Virus record (IMG/VR): IMGVR_UViG_3300042397_000647 | Coordinates: 1 to 34,999 of that record | DNA from: a virus | Reading direction: 5' to 3' (one strand) | Length of the DNA stretch: 34,999 bases | Shown here: piece by piece, positions 6,249-12,095 of the stretch | Numbering within the stretch: the first letter of the stretch is position 1 | How the letters are laid out: every line of letters begins with the position of its first letter | Position numbers and translations under genes: made by a program | Notes under the pieces: generated by a model | Databases searched by the model: none | What the model was told of the DNA's origin: nothing | The model's input: only the letters and a program-made list of their open reading frames with translations

Positions 6249-6670
6249 ATCGCTAGTGTACCAGCCCCCACTGACATTTTGGATTGCCATAGGGAACAGT
6301 TAGAATCAAGGCGGGAGCCAAAGACTCTAATGTAATCTGATATATCCTCGGTCTGATCAGTTAAGCAAGACTTAACAGTATCTACTGAAATAAACACACG
6401 ACCATTCCATAGTCCCATCTGCCCAATGTTGGTAGGAACCTCTAGGCAACCATATGTGTCCTGCTCCCAGCCAACACCTTCAGAACATACAAGAGCATAC
6501 TTAGGATCCCCAAATACATTCTTTTCTTCAAGTTCAATAAATAGCAGATTGTCTACTGTGCATTCAGAAAAGTCTGAACTGTATTGTAAGTTATATATAC
6601 CATTTGCAATTGTTGCAAGCTTCTTGCCGTCTACTAGTGTTCCCATGTAGCCTTTAGTTCGTGATGACAT
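6245..6670 (-). CDS. Hypothetical protein, 141 residues
   Basis: The start is set at ATG 6670 by the GAAAGG leader; longer frames to 6763 cross promoter P6. MSSRTKGYMGTLVDGKKLATIANGIYNLQYSS suggests a beta-rich fold. Four or five scattered Cys, no membrane segment. The last codons (KMSVGAGTLA) encode promoter P5. Head of an operon of seven genes reading down to 4667. No family recognised. Confidence 0.7.
   Translation of the reverse strand: MSSRTKGYMGTLVDGKKLATIANGIYNLQYSSDFSECTVDNLLFIELEEKNVFGDPKYALVCSEGVGWEQDTYGCLEVPTNIGQMGLWNGRVFISVDTVKSCLTDQTEDISDYIRVFGSRLDSNCSLWQSKMSVGAGTLAI
6255..6276 (-). promoter_or_regulatory. TGTCAG-box promoter P5, predicted leaderless start
   Basis: TGTCAG (6271-6276), 10 bp, TACACT (6255-6260) inside the end of the gene at 6245-6670. 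Seven bases after the -10 lies ATG 6248, so the transcript would begin at or within a base of the start codon. Confidence 0.55.
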
Positions 6671-6699
6671 TTTATACCTTTCGTTGTTGTATATAGAGT

Positions 6700-6721
6700 A
6701 TTGTACACTACCCCACTGACA
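6700..6721 (-). promoter_or_regulatory. TGTCAG-box promoter P6
   Basis: TGTCAG (6716-6721), 10 bp, TACAAT (6700-6705), then AACGAAAGG. Upstream are AAATTCCAGGG (6730-6740) and a degenerate TGTGA-N6-ACACA at 6749-6764. Confidence 0.8.
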
Positions 6722-6748
6722 TTTACAATAAATTCCAGGGAAAATCTT

Positions 6749-6764
6749 TGTGAGTCGTAACACA
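6749..6764. promoter_or_regulatory. Degenerate Crp/GlxR-like site
   Basis: TGTGAGTCGTAACACA: 9 of 10 consensus positions, centred about 63 bp upstream of the predicted P6 start. It overlaps the recurring TCGTAA element, so it may be fortuitous. Confidence 0.35.
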
Positions 6765-6793
6765 CTTTTGCGCCCCTTAGCATTGCGGGCGCC

Positions 6794-6870
6794 TGGCGAT
6801 CCGTACGAGACTTGAACTCGTGACCTCTACCGTGACAGGGTAGCGCTCTAACCAACTGAGCTAACGGACC
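6794..6870 (-). tRNA. tRNA-Asp (anticodon GUC), CCA encoded
   Basis: Minus strand cloverleaf: acceptor GGTCCGT with ACGGATC, D arm GCTC..GAGC, anticodon stem CTACC/GGTAG with loop CTGTCAC (GTC at 34-36), T stem CGAGT... with TTCAAGT loop. Discriminator G followed by encoded CCA (6794-6796). It lies between the DUF932 gene and promoter P6, and the 41 bases after that gene's stop probably belong to the same transcript. Confidence 0.92.
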
Positions 6871-6910
6871 TAGTGGTGAGCAGTTTTAAATCATGCTCAG
6901 GATTATTTTA

Positions 6911-7918
6911 TTAAAACGCAGAAATTAATTTCTTAATTTTATTTTTTTCTGCGGTTAAGAGTGGGTCAAAACCAGATGCACCAGCCATAAGTGTTTCTGA
7001 ATTTCCGCGACCTGAACGATAGTAGTCAAGGCGCTCAGTAAGTGCATTAAATGCACCCCACTTTGTTCCCTTGATATTAGCATTCGTTGGTGAGTTATGA
7101 TAAAGTTCATCAAGCAAGACAACCTTATTTTCCCACTTAGTTAGCGCAACCTTAGCCGCATCCTTGTCAGGCTTTGGATAGATTGTCTGAATCAACTTTG
7201 AGAATTCTGCATCAGTGATTGCTTGATTAAACATCGCTTGTGCTTCTTTCTCAAATTCATCGAAATACCCAAGAGCAAGCCCAAGAGTTTCACGAGCAAC
7301 TTGAATGCGACCTTCAACAGATTGCGTGTGGCGAATCTTGAAAGACTGCTTTGCATTACGCATTGCAAGATTCAATGTATTTTGGCACACAACACGAACA
7401 GGGGTAACCGCTGCTTGAACGGCAACAGAACCATCGTGTGATGTCCATACGATTAGATATAACTTTGTCGCATCATTAGCGCCTTGTGGGTCAAGAACCA
7501 TTGTGCGAGGAATATCAACAGTGCCGAATACAACTTTGCCCTTCTTAAGAGAACCAGCAGATTCCCAACGGCAGTCAGCATTGGCATCGTGAATTGCATC
7601 AGCGAATGCAAATAGTTCTTCATTCTGCACTGGCTTGTAACGCTTACCAACAGTTGCAAGAACATCAGTTCCTCCATTGAATGGGTTATCACGAATCACG
7701 AGAGATGCATTAGATACATCATTCCAAGATTCTGAGATGTGGTCGGTTAGTGGAGAGAGGCGAACATTCCAATTTGCCAACTTTGCTTCTTCAAGCATTA
7801 GGCTAGTTGTAACTTCCTCATCCTTTGTGAAAATACGATTTGCAAGATTGTGCCACGCAGGAGCGCCACGCAATGCAAATGCAACTTCGCCGTTTTCGGT
7901 TTCGAGATTGTGAGCCAT
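6911..7918 (-). CDS. DUF932 / TIGR03299 phage-plasmid protein
   Basis: 335 residues from ATG 7918 (MAHNLETENGEVAFALRGAPAWHNL). The frame opens further to 8017 but crosses promoter P7. The opening MAH-N-x-E and G-x-x-A-W-H-x-L, then WNVRLSPL and later V-V-C-Q-N-T-L, are the signature of the DUF932/TIGR03299 family, widespread on phages and plasmids and related by gene context to DNA metabolism; no reaction has been established. Full family length. Own promoter with a Crp-like site; tRNA-Asp lies downstream. Confidence 0.88.
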   Translation of the reverse strand: MAHNLETENGEVAFALRGAPAWHNLANRIFTKDEEVTTSLMLEEAKLANWNVRLSPLTDHISESWNDVSNASLVIRDNPFNGGTDVLATVGKRYKPVQNEELFAFADAIHDANADCRWESAGSLKKGKVVFGTVDIPRTMVLDPQGANDATKLYLIVWTSHDGSVAVQAAVTPVRVVCQNTLNLAMRNAKQSFKIRHTQSVEGRIQVARETLGLALGYFDEFEKEAQAMFNQAITDAEFSKLIQTIYPKPDKDAAKVALTKWENKVVLLDELYHNSPTNANIKGTKWGAFNALTERLDYYRSGRGNSETLMAGASGFDPLLTAEKNKIKKLISAF

Positions 7919-7949
7919 ATATTTATTACCTTTCGTTTGATTAGTTGTA

Positions 7950-7971
7950 AGTATAACAGGTGCCACTGACA
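7950..7971 (-). promoter_or_regulatory. TGTCAG-box promoter P7
   Basis: TGTCAG (7966-7971), 10 bp, TATACT (7950-7955), then AACGAAAGG before the DUF932 gene. An ATGTCCGAATTG element at 7993-8004 separates it from the Crp-like site. Confidence 0.8.
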
Positions 7972-8009
7972 TTATCAATAGATAGTTACAATATGTCCGA
8001 ATTGATCCA

Positions 8010-8025
8010 TGTGACAAATATCACA
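8010..8025. promoter_or_regulatory. Crp/GlxR-like site, exact
   Basis: TGTGACAAATATCACA, all ten consensus bases, centred about 74 bp upstream of the predicted P7 start; AAATTCCAGGG follows immediately (8026-8036). Confidence 0.7.
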
Positions 8026-8037
8026 AAATTCCAGGGA

Positions 8038-8067
8038 TATCCACAGGCAGTCGTAACCCTGTGGATA
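8038..8067. repeat. Inverted repeat with DnaA-box-like arms
   Basis: TATCCACAGG (8038-8047) and CCTGTGGATA (8058-8067), ten perfect pairs around a 10-base loop. The right arm extends to TGTGGATAA, the complement of the DnaA box TTATCCACA. Confidence 0.6.
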
Positions 8068-8085
8068 ACCCCTTAGCTTTGCGGG

Positions 8086-8105
8086 CCAGGCACATGTGCG
8101 CCTGG
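8086..8105 (-). terminator. Hairpin after the 84-residue gene
   Basis: CCAGGC and GCCTGG arms around an ATGTG core, 11 bases after the stop at 8116. No U-run. Confidence 0.4.
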
Positions 8106-8115
8106 TGCTGGATCT

Positions 8116-8370
8116 TTACAGACCCAGCTCATCCCTAGTCAATTGATTCTTTCGATTGAAGTTAATAACTTCGGACGGGAGATAAAGAGCAGTTGTCTTT
8201 GTCTTCTTTAATGTATCGTATACATAAGCACGTACATCACCAAAGAAATTACTTCGGTTTGAAAAAGCCAACTCAGTTAAATATTCTTTGTCTACACCTT
8301 GCTCTGAATAAATTGTTACATCATTCATTTTGTTTGCGTCATAGATTTCTACACGAAAACGATTTTTCAT
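8116..8370 (-). CDS. Hypothetical protein, 84 residues
   Basis: MKNRFRVEIYDANKMNDVTIYSEQGVDKEYLTEL, then helix and beta pattern, ending with a charged tail (NRKNQLTRDELGL). The ATG is preceded by AAAGGC. There is no TGTCAG promoter directly upstream; expression probably comes from P8 through the gene at 8470-8886 and a structured leader. Unknown function. Confidence 0.7.
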   Translation of the reverse strand: MKNRFRVEIYDANKMNDVTIYSEQGVDKEYLTELAFSNRSNFFGDVRAYVYDTLKKTKTTALYLPSEVINFNRKNQLTRDELGL

Positions 8371-8469
8371 TTTGTTGCCTTTGTTAGTAGTTGTCCCCGA
8401 AAGGAGAGCAGTTTGGCGACTTACTCAGGTCGTTTGGGTTCAGGACTTTAGTTCTGCCCCCCAAATTAT
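8371..8469 (-). other. Structured intercistronic leader
   Basis: A hairpin at 8433-8465 combines TTTGGG/CCCAAA with CAGGAC/GTTCTG (one G-U). A smaller CGAC/GTCG hairpin lies next to it, then AAAGG before the next ATG. No U-run, so a processing site or translational control element is as likely as a terminator. Confidence 0.4.
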
Positions 8470-8886
8470 TTAGAGATAACGAGCAATTTGCTTCATTGTA
8501 GAAGCATTTACTGTTTCCTCATCTGTCATCTTTAGAATTGTGAGAGCATTTGTAATGTCCTCTACAATTTCATTGTATGAGTGCTGGTGCATAACTGTAA
8601 AATCACGCTCAGGCTCTTTTGGCAAATCCTTTTCGGATACTGTCAAATCATAGTCAATGTTGAGTGTGTTGTTCCAAGAACGATAAGATGTTCGGAAGTT
8701 TTCTGCCTTCTTGATGTTGGCAATAGCATAGTCAGAAATCTCTTTCTGCCAAGCCTTGCGAGCCTTCTCATACTTTGCTTCGTTTGCACCTTGCTCAGCA
8801 TACTCTTTCTTGATTGTTGCTAACTTTGTTTCCAAAGCCTTGATTACCTTTGGTGTTGCCACCTTTACTGTGATTGCTCTTGACAT
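8470..8886 (-). CDS. Hypothetical helical protein, 138 residues
   Basis: MSRAITVKVATPKVIKALETKLATIKKEYAEQG, then a Lys/Ala/Glu-rich helix (EKARKAWQKEISDYAIANIKKAENF) and DLTVSEKDLPKEPE. Long amphipathic helices suggest a coiled coil. Similar proteins are frequent in actinophages without known function. AACGAAAGG and P8 precede it. Confidence 0.72.
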   Translation of the reverse strand: MSRAITVKVATPKVIKALETKLATIKKEYAEQGANEAKYEKARKAWQKEISDYAIANIKKAENFRTSYRSWNNTLNIDYDLTVSEKDLPKEPERDFTVMHQHSYNEIVEDITNALTILKMTDEETVNASTMKQIARYL

Positions 8887-8922
8887 TGTGTTACCTTTCG
8901 TTGGTTGGTTTGTGTTATGAGT

Positions 8923-8954
8923 ATTATAGCAGGGGGGTCTGACAACCCCCCTGC
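8923..8954 (-). promoter_or_regulatory. TGTCAG-box promoter P8 in a hairpin
   Basis: TATAAT (8923-8928), 10 bp, TGTCAG (8939-8944). GCAGGGGGGT (8929-8938) and ACCCCCCTGC (8945-8954) form a perfect 10-bp stem whose 6-base loop is exactly the TGTCAG box. It lies 8 bases beyond the stop of the gene at 8962-9144, so it may also act as that gene's terminator. Confidence 0.75.
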
Positions 8955-8961
8955 CTTTAGA

Positions 8962-9144
8962 TTATACGCCTAGTAGTGTTTGAGCAGATACGGAAGTCCA
9001 ACGAGTTTCCTTGTTGGGCATTTCCAATAGCACACGCACCGAGCCAGATGTTTGTGGGTGGATTTCTTTAATCACACCTGTCTTTTTTGACTTTAAGGTT
9101 GTGAATAAATCTCCAACCTGATACAACTTGTCGTTGATTGTCAT
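8962..9144 (-). CDS. Hypothetical SH3/KOW-like protein, 60 residues
   Basis: MTINDKLYQVGDLFTTLKSKKTGVIKEI, then VRVLLEMPNKETRWTSV. The sequence V-G-D-x-F, G-V-I-K-E-I, alternating beta strands and R-W-T are typical of small SH3-like barrels, a guess from pattern only. Preceded by P9; the leader is AAAGAGGCAAAA rather than AACGAAAGG. Confidence 0.65.
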   Translation of the reverse strand: MTINDKLYQVGDLFTTLKSKKTGVIKEIHPQTSGSVRVLLEMPNKETRWTSVSAQTLLGV

Positions 9145-9172
9145 TTTTGCCTCTTTTCTTTGTTAGGTTAGT

Positions 9173-9194
9173 ATTGTAGCATTGGGGTCTGACA
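9173..9194 (-). promoter_or_regulatory. TGTCAG-box promoter P9
   Basis: TGTCAG (9189-9194), 10 bp, TACAAT (9173-9178), driving the gene at 8962-9144. Crp-like site upstream at 9233-9248. Confidence 0.78.
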
Positions 9195-9232
9195 TTTATC
9201 AAGCCCTGTCTTATTATTTGAGATACCAAGCG

Positions 9233-9248
9233 TGTGATTAATCTCACA
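9233..9248. promoter_or_regulatory. Crp/GlxR-like site, exact, and possible hairpin
   Basis: TGTGATTAATCTCACA, all ten consensus bases, about 74 bp upstream of the predicted P9 start and 18 bases after the stop at 9266. With flanking GCG/CGC it forms a stem of 8-9 pairs, so a terminator role cannot be excluded. Confidence 0.6.
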
Positions 9249-9265
9249 CGCCTGGTTTTTGATCC

Positions 9266-9535
9266 CTAGTCCTCGTATTGTGGAAGCCAAGCCTCTAAGT
9301 GGTGAGCATCTACGATTGCAGACGCGGGGCATGAAGTTTGCCCACGCCAAGAGATACCTTCAGGTAGATTAATCTCTCGACTATACTCCTCATCATAGAA
9401 TGCATCAATAGCCTCGATGCAAGGTTGCACCATTGAGACGGGAACGGGTGGGTAATGATTACCCTGTAAGTGATAGGCGAGTCCTGCCTCTAAAGACAAT
9501 TCTTCTTCTAATGCTAATGCTGTTGTGTATCCCAT
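9266..9535 (-). CDS. Conserved phage protein, NHYPPVP family
   Basis: 89 residues with LAYHLQGNHYPPVPVSMVQPCIEAID, then LPEGISWRGQTSCPASAIVDAHHLEAWL. The H-L-x-x-N-H-Y-P-P-V-P, L-P-x-G and I-V-x-x-H-x-L-x-A-W-L phrases are ones I recall from many actinophage small proteins; no function is known. The start overlaps the upstream stop (TAATG). Confidence 0.75.
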   Translation of the reverse strand: MGYTTALALEEELSLEAGLAYHLQGNHYPPVPVSMVQPCIEAIDAFYDEEYSREINLPEGISWRGQTSCPASAIVDAHHLEAWLPQYED

Positions 9536-9741
9536 TAGTTAGCCACCTTTAGAATTGCCCATGAGCCACCTGCATTAATTTCATCTAGTGCAGGTTGTAG
9601 TTTTGGCGCAATAAGTTCTTTTAGCATTCCTTCTAGCATAGCAATTTGGTCTGCCTTGTCTAGCATTAGTAAGCGAGCACCTGTTGGATTAGTTTCATCT
9701 ACTTCAGTTACGAATCGTAGTACATGTTCGATTGTTGTCAT
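9535..9741 (-). CDS. Hypothetical protein, 68 residues
   Basis: MTTIEHVLRFVTEVDETNPTGARLLMLDKADQIAMLEGMLKEL: two amphipathic helices. Followed directly by the NHYPPVP gene. AACGAAAGG leader and promoter P10 upstream. No family recognised. Confidence 0.7.
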   Translation of the reverse strand: MTTIEHVLRFVTEVDETNPTGARLLMLDKADQIAMLEGMLKELIAPKLQPALDEINAGGSWAILKVAN

Positions 9742-9770
9742 TTTTTGCCTTTCGTTGTTGGTATAAGAGT

Positions 9771-9792
9771 ATTATAGCGGATGGCACTGACA
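9771..9792 (-). promoter_or_regulatory. TGTCAG-box promoter P10
   Basis: TGTCAG (9787-9792), 10 bp, TATAAT (9771-9776), then AACGAAAGG before ATG 9741. Confidence 0.82.
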
Positions 9793-9825
9793 TTTCCTAA
9801 TCCATCCTCGGCGTGTCGCAGCTTT

Positions 9826-9841
9826 TGTGAGATTAATCACA
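9826..9841. promoter_or_regulatory. Crp/GlxR-like site, exact
   Basis: TGTGAGATTAATCACA, all ten consensus bases, centred about 69 bp upstream of the predicted P10 start; AAATTCCAGGG at 9842-9852 abuts it. Confidence 0.7.
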
Positions 9842-9854
9842 AAATTCCAGGGGT

Positions 9855-9884
9855 TGTGGATAAGCCCCGTAACCCTGTGGATAA
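9855..9884. repeat. Two DnaA-box-like direct repeats
   Basis: TGTGGATAA at 9855-9863 and 9876-9884, 21 bp apart (two helical turns), each the exact complement of TTATCCACA. Confidence 0.5.
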
Positions 9885-9885
9885 C

Positions 9886-9901
9886 CCCGCAGTATTGCGG
9901 G
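9886..9901 (-). terminator. GC hairpin after the basic peptide gene
   Basis: CCCGCA, loop GTAT, TGCGGG: 6 pairs, 12 bases after the stop at 9914. Equivalent CCCGC-type elements end other transcription units here. Confidence 0.45.
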
Positions 9902-9913
9902 CTGCATAAATAT

Positions 9914-10033
9914 TCAATACTTTGAATTTTTATGCTTGCGCTTGCGTGTGTATTTTTTTTTATTGCGAATAGGTTGCGCCGCATTACTGCGACGCAATTC
10001 CTGAATGCGTTTTACTTTTTCTTTAAGGCTCAT
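9914..10033 (-). CDS. 39-residue very basic peptide
   Basis: MSLKEKVKRIQELRRSN, then N-K-K-K-Y-T-R-K-R-K-H-K-N-S-K-Y. About 14 Lys/Arg in 39 residues, so nucleic-acid binding is likely. Its ATG lies inside the end of the previous gene. The size and overlap fit the local operon style. Confidence 0.5.
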   Translation of the reverse strand: MSLKEKVKRIQELRRSNAAQPIRNKKKYTRKRKHKNSKY

Positions 10034-10166
10034 TTATCCACTCCGCTATCTCTTGTAATTCTTGTGAACATTCACACGCAGAAATTTCTATCATGTCCTC
10101 ATGCTCTACAATAAAAGCAGAGTCATTACATTCCTCGCAATAAATTGCTGACATTTGCAAAATCAT
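10023..10166 (-). CDS. 47-residue putative zinc ribbon
   Basis: MILQMSAIYCEECNDSAF with C-x2-C, then ISACECSQEL with C-x-C: four Cys in a ribbon layout. ATG 10166 overlaps the upstream TGA (ATGA); the second Met (residue 5) is an alternative. Function unknown. Confidence 0.6.
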   Translation of the reverse strand: MILQMSAIYCEECNDSAFIVEHEDMIEISACECSQELQEIAEWINEP

Positions 10167-10357
10167 TTTTCTACCTTTCCAAATACAGTTGTGTAGTTGC
10201 TTGCTTCGTGAAATTTTACAACATCAAAACGCGGATTATCTTTTGCAAACATTTCTGCAAAATCATTTACCATTTTAGAAAATAAAGCGGGGTGCGTTTT
10301 GTTGCTTGCATACTTTAGAATTTCTGCGGTTGCGACATAATCTTTACGAGTCATCAT
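10163..10357 (-). CDS. Conserved phage protein, TRKDYVATAEIL family
   Basis: 64 residues: T-R-K-D-Y-x-x-x-A-E-I-L, then F-A-E-M-F-A-K-D-N-P-R-F-D and a helix ending GKVEK. I recall this short helical family with D-N-P-R-F-D from many actinophages, function unknown. The start overlaps the upstream stop. Confidence 0.75.
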   Translation of the reverse strand: MMTRKDYVATAEILKYASNKTHPALFSKMVNDFAEMFAKDNPRFDVVKFHEASNYTTVFGKVEK

Positions 10358-10557
10358 TTTGATACGACCAATCCTGTACGATAGAAATTTTTGGTATACA
10401 TTTTGCCAGTTGGCGTCATAAGATTTACAGTTGAGTATTCGTTAGCCCAGCCCCAATCAACAAATGAAAGAAATGCGGTGAACGCTTCTAAAGCGTCTGC
10501 ATAGTTCTTATTGAAGTGGATAGGCTTGCCGTCATAGGCGACAGTTATTTGATACAT
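10354..10557 (-). CDS. Hypothetical protein, 67 residues
   Basis: MYQITVAYDGKPIHFNKNYADALEAFTAFLSFVDWGWANEYSTVNL: beta-helix-beta pattern with a Trp pair. AACGAAAGG and P11 upstream; heads a four-gene operon down to 9914. Confidence 0.7.
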   Translation of the reverse strand: MYQITVAYDGKPIHFNKNYADALEAFTAFLSFVDWGWANEYSTVNLMTPTGKMYTKNFYRTGLVVSK

Positions 10558-10586
10558 AGGTTTTCCCTTTCGTAGTTGTTTAGAGT

Positions 10587-10608
10587 ATTGTAGCAGAGGG
10601 GTCTGACA
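10587..10608 (-). promoter_or_regulatory. TGTCAG-box promoter P11
   Basis: TGTCAG (10603-10608), 10 bp, TACAAT (10587-10592), beginning two bases after the stop of the gene at 10611. No Crp-like site is seen because coding sequence lies upstream. Confidence 0.78.
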
Positions 10609-10610
10609 AA

Positions 10611-10754
10611 TTAGTCAGATTCGGGGGTACTGAATAAGGCTCCCTCATTAAGTAAGCCTAATTCAATGTTAAACATCTCATCTGGAGTGGCTTCGGATAA
10701 GTCTACCCAACCTGCCCCATTTTGATCCATTCTAAAAATTTCAATGTATCCCAT
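10611..10754 (-). CDS. Hypothetical protein, 47 residues
   Basis: MGYIEIFRMDQNGAGWVDLSEATPDEMFNIELG, ending FSTPESD. A short beta start and acidic helix. Two bases separate it from the stop of the Cys-rich gene upstream. Unknown function. Confidence 0.55.
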   Translation of the reverse strand: MGYIEIFRMDQNGAGWVDLSEATPDEMFNIELGLLNEGALFSTPESD

Positions 10755-10756
10755 TA

Positions 10757-10921
10757 TTATTCACACTCGCATTTCTCATAAGGGTTAAATTCACAAAAAT
10801 AGCAACCCATAGACTCACCATGAGCCTTGCATACATACTTAAATTGTGACTCGTCACAACAAAATCTCATTTCATCTTTAATAAAATAAAATTCATTTTC
10901 ATCAATGTATTCTTTTATCAT
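10757..10921 (-). CDS. Cys-rich protein, 54 residues
   Basis: MIKEYIDENEFYFIKDEMRFCCDE, then YVCKAHGESMGCYFCEFNPYEKCECE: eight Cys and one His, enough for one or two zinc sites. AACGAAAGGAAAA leader. No TGTCAG promoter upstream; read-through of the terminator at 10938-10987 may feed it. Confidence 0.6.
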   Translation of the reverse strand: MIKEYIDENEFYFIKDEMRFCCDESQFKYVCKAHGESMGCYFCEFNPYEKCECE

Positions 10922-10937
10922 TAGTTTTCCTTTCGTT

Positions 10938-10987
10938 AAAAAAATTGGTGAGAGTTCTTACTTACGACATTAGGCGAGAACACTCTC
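10938..10987 (-). terminator. Terminator or attenuator
   Basis: Minus strand: GAGAGTGTTCT pairs with AGAACTCTC (one bulge), then seven T at 10938-10944. It is followed directly by AACGAAAGG of the Cys-rich gene, so partial termination may set that gene's level. Confidence 0.6.
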
Positions 10988-11014
10988 TAAACTGCCTATG
11001 TTTCGATTATTTAT

Positions 11015-11224
11015 TTATGAAGTTTTTACCGCTAGATAACGATAAGTATCTTTGAGATTTAGCGGTGCTGAGTAATGAGGACGAACCTGCACTTTATAAG
11101 TATCGCAATCCGCATACCAAACCTTATCGGTTTTTTCTGCGTCAATTATTTCGCCAGTTACGGAACGGGAATTGTAAGTCTTGCCAATTAGCAGACTTTC
11201 TACTGAGTAGACATTTGCTGACAT
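11015..11224 (-). CDS. Hypothetical protein, 69 residues
   Basis: ATG 11224 (MSANVYSVESLLIGKTYNSRSVTGEIIDAEKTDKVWY) is chosen because the frame beyond it crosses P12. Beta-rich, with a V-W-Y-A-D-C-D-T-Y-K-V-Q-V-R-P strand pair; possibly a small barrel. Unknown family. Confidence 0.65.
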   Translation of the reverse strand: MSANVYSVESLLIGKTYNSRSVTGEIIDAEKTDKVWYADCDTYKVQVRPHYSAPLNLKDTYRYLAVKTS

Positions 11225-11257
11225 TTGTTGCCTTCTTTCGTTGTTGTTATAGTAGAC

Positions 11258-11279
11258 ATTATACACGAACGCACCGACA
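11258..11279 (-). promoter_or_regulatory. TGTCGG-box promoter P12
   Basis: TGTCGG (11274-11279, one change from TGTCAG), 10 bp, TATAAT (11258-11263), then AACGAAAG. Confidence 0.72.
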
Positions 11280-11326
11280 TTTTCCAATCCTAGGGGTATT
11301 TGTCTCACTATGTGGAGCGTGGGCAA

Positions 11327-11342
11327 TGTGATAAGCATCACA
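11327..11342. promoter_or_regulatory. Crp/GlxR-like site, exact (proximal of pair)
   Basis: TGTGATAAGCATCACA, centred about 83 bp upstream of the predicted P12 start and 23 bp from a second exact site. Confidence 0.7.
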
Positions 11343-11349
11343 CGGGCTA

Positions 11350-11365
11350 TGTGATAAACATCACA
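11350..11365. promoter_or_regulatory. Crp/GlxR-like site, exact (distal of pair)
   Basis: TGTGATAAACATCACA, about 106 bp upstream of the predicted P12 start. ATGTCCGATTTG (11371-11382) and AAATTCCAGGG (11405-11415) follow. Confidence 0.7.
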
Positions 11366-11457
11366 CACAAATGTCCGATTTGTCTGTCAAATCGACACGC
11401 CGTAAAATTCCAGGGAATTTATAACATGTTCATAACGACACGCCCGACCCCGCTCTT

Positions 11458-11497
11458 TTGCGGGCCAGCTTGACTTTGTCAAGCCGACACGCCGTTA
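11458..11497. repeat. 40-bp repeat, copy 1, with hairpin
   Basis: Identical over 40 bp to 12462-12501. It contains GCTTGAC/GTCAAGC (7 pairs, 3-base loop) and ends 1 base before the stop of a minus-strand gene, so it probably helps terminate that unit. Confidence 0.75.
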
Positions 11498-11498
11498 C

Positions 11499-11597
11499 CT
11501 ATTGAAAATCTTTTAGAATTTCCTCTAATTGATTTATTTGTTCATCGCTAAGATGATCGAGCTGAATTGCTTTTTCAAATCCAAATAAGTCGCTCAT
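11499..11597 (-). CDS. 32-residue peptide
   Basis: MSDLFGFEKAIQLDHLSDEQINQLEEILKDF: one or two amphipathic helices. ATG overlaps the end of the previous gene by four bases. A terminator-like repeat follows the stop. Plausible small gene of unknown role. Confidence 0.5.
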   Translation of the reverse strand: MSDLFGFEKAIQLDHLSDEQINQLEEILKDFQ

Positions 11598-11791
11598 TCG
11601 TTTTCCATTTCTGCTAAATAATCTTCATGTTCTACTAAGCCAATCGCAAATGCTACTGGGTCGCAACATTCTAGAATTTCGGCGGGTGTAAAAGTTGAAT
11701 AACCAATTTTTACATTAGGGTAACAATCATTTAGTAAATCAATAAAACTTTCCTTGATTTCTAAATCTTTTTCGAATTGTGTTTTCTCCAT
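11594..11791 (-). CDS. Hypothetical protein, 65 residues
   Basis: MEKTQFEKDLEIKESFIDLLNDCYPNVKIGYSTFTPAEILECCDPVAF: the phrase F-x-P-A-x-I-L-x-x-x-D-P-V-A-F recurs in small actinophage proteins of unknown function. Helical and acidic. Confidence 0.72.
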   Translation of the reverse strand: MEKTQFEKDLEIKESFIDLLNDCYPNVKIGYSTFTPAEILECCDPVAFAIGLVEHEDYLAEMENE

Positions 11792-11795
11792 TTAC

Positions 11796-11933
11796 TTATC
11801 CCTCAATCTCTCGGTAATCAATTACATGAAAGTCTAATTGTTTTTCTAGTGGCATAGCCTTTAGCCATGATAGTGCAGACTCAAAATCATCTGCCTCTAC
11901 ATCAACGAATAACTCAAAATTAAAAATAGCCAT
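11796..11933 (-). CDS. Hypothetical protein, 45 residues
   Basis: MAIFNFELFVDVEADDFESALSWLKAMPLEKQL: a beta strand, then a helix beginning A-D-D-F-E-S-A-L, like many small ferredoxin-fold-type phage proteins. Directly follows the stop of the gene at 11934-12095. Confidence 0.6.
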   Translation of the reverse strand: MAIFNFELFVDVEADDFESALSWLKAMPLEKQLDFHVIDYREIEG

Positions 11934-12095
11934 TTAGTTATTCTCCTTTTCTTTTAGTATTCCTAGAATTAACTCTAATTGTTTAGCGGTTAGTAGTGCT
12001 TGTGCACAACCCCACGCAAATGCAAGGTCACTATCTCCATAGTGCTTTTTTGCAAGAGTGTTTATCTCTTGCGCTAATTCAAAATTAGTTTTCAT
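11934..12095 (-). CDS. Hypothetical protein, 53 residues
   Basis: MKTNFELAQEINTLAKKHYGDSDLAFAWGCAQALLT, then QLELILGILKEKENN. Helical; the phrase Y-G-D-S-D-L-A-F-A-W-G resembles short conserved actinophage proteins. Its ATG overlaps the upstream TAA. Confidence 0.62.
   Translation of the reverse strand: MKTNFELAQEINTLAKKHYGDSDLAFAWGCAQALLTAKQLELILGILKEKENN

Noticed and set aside
6634-6855. Minus-strand frame across tRNA-Asp
   Set aside because: It runs through the tRNA and promoter P6, so it cannot be a gene.
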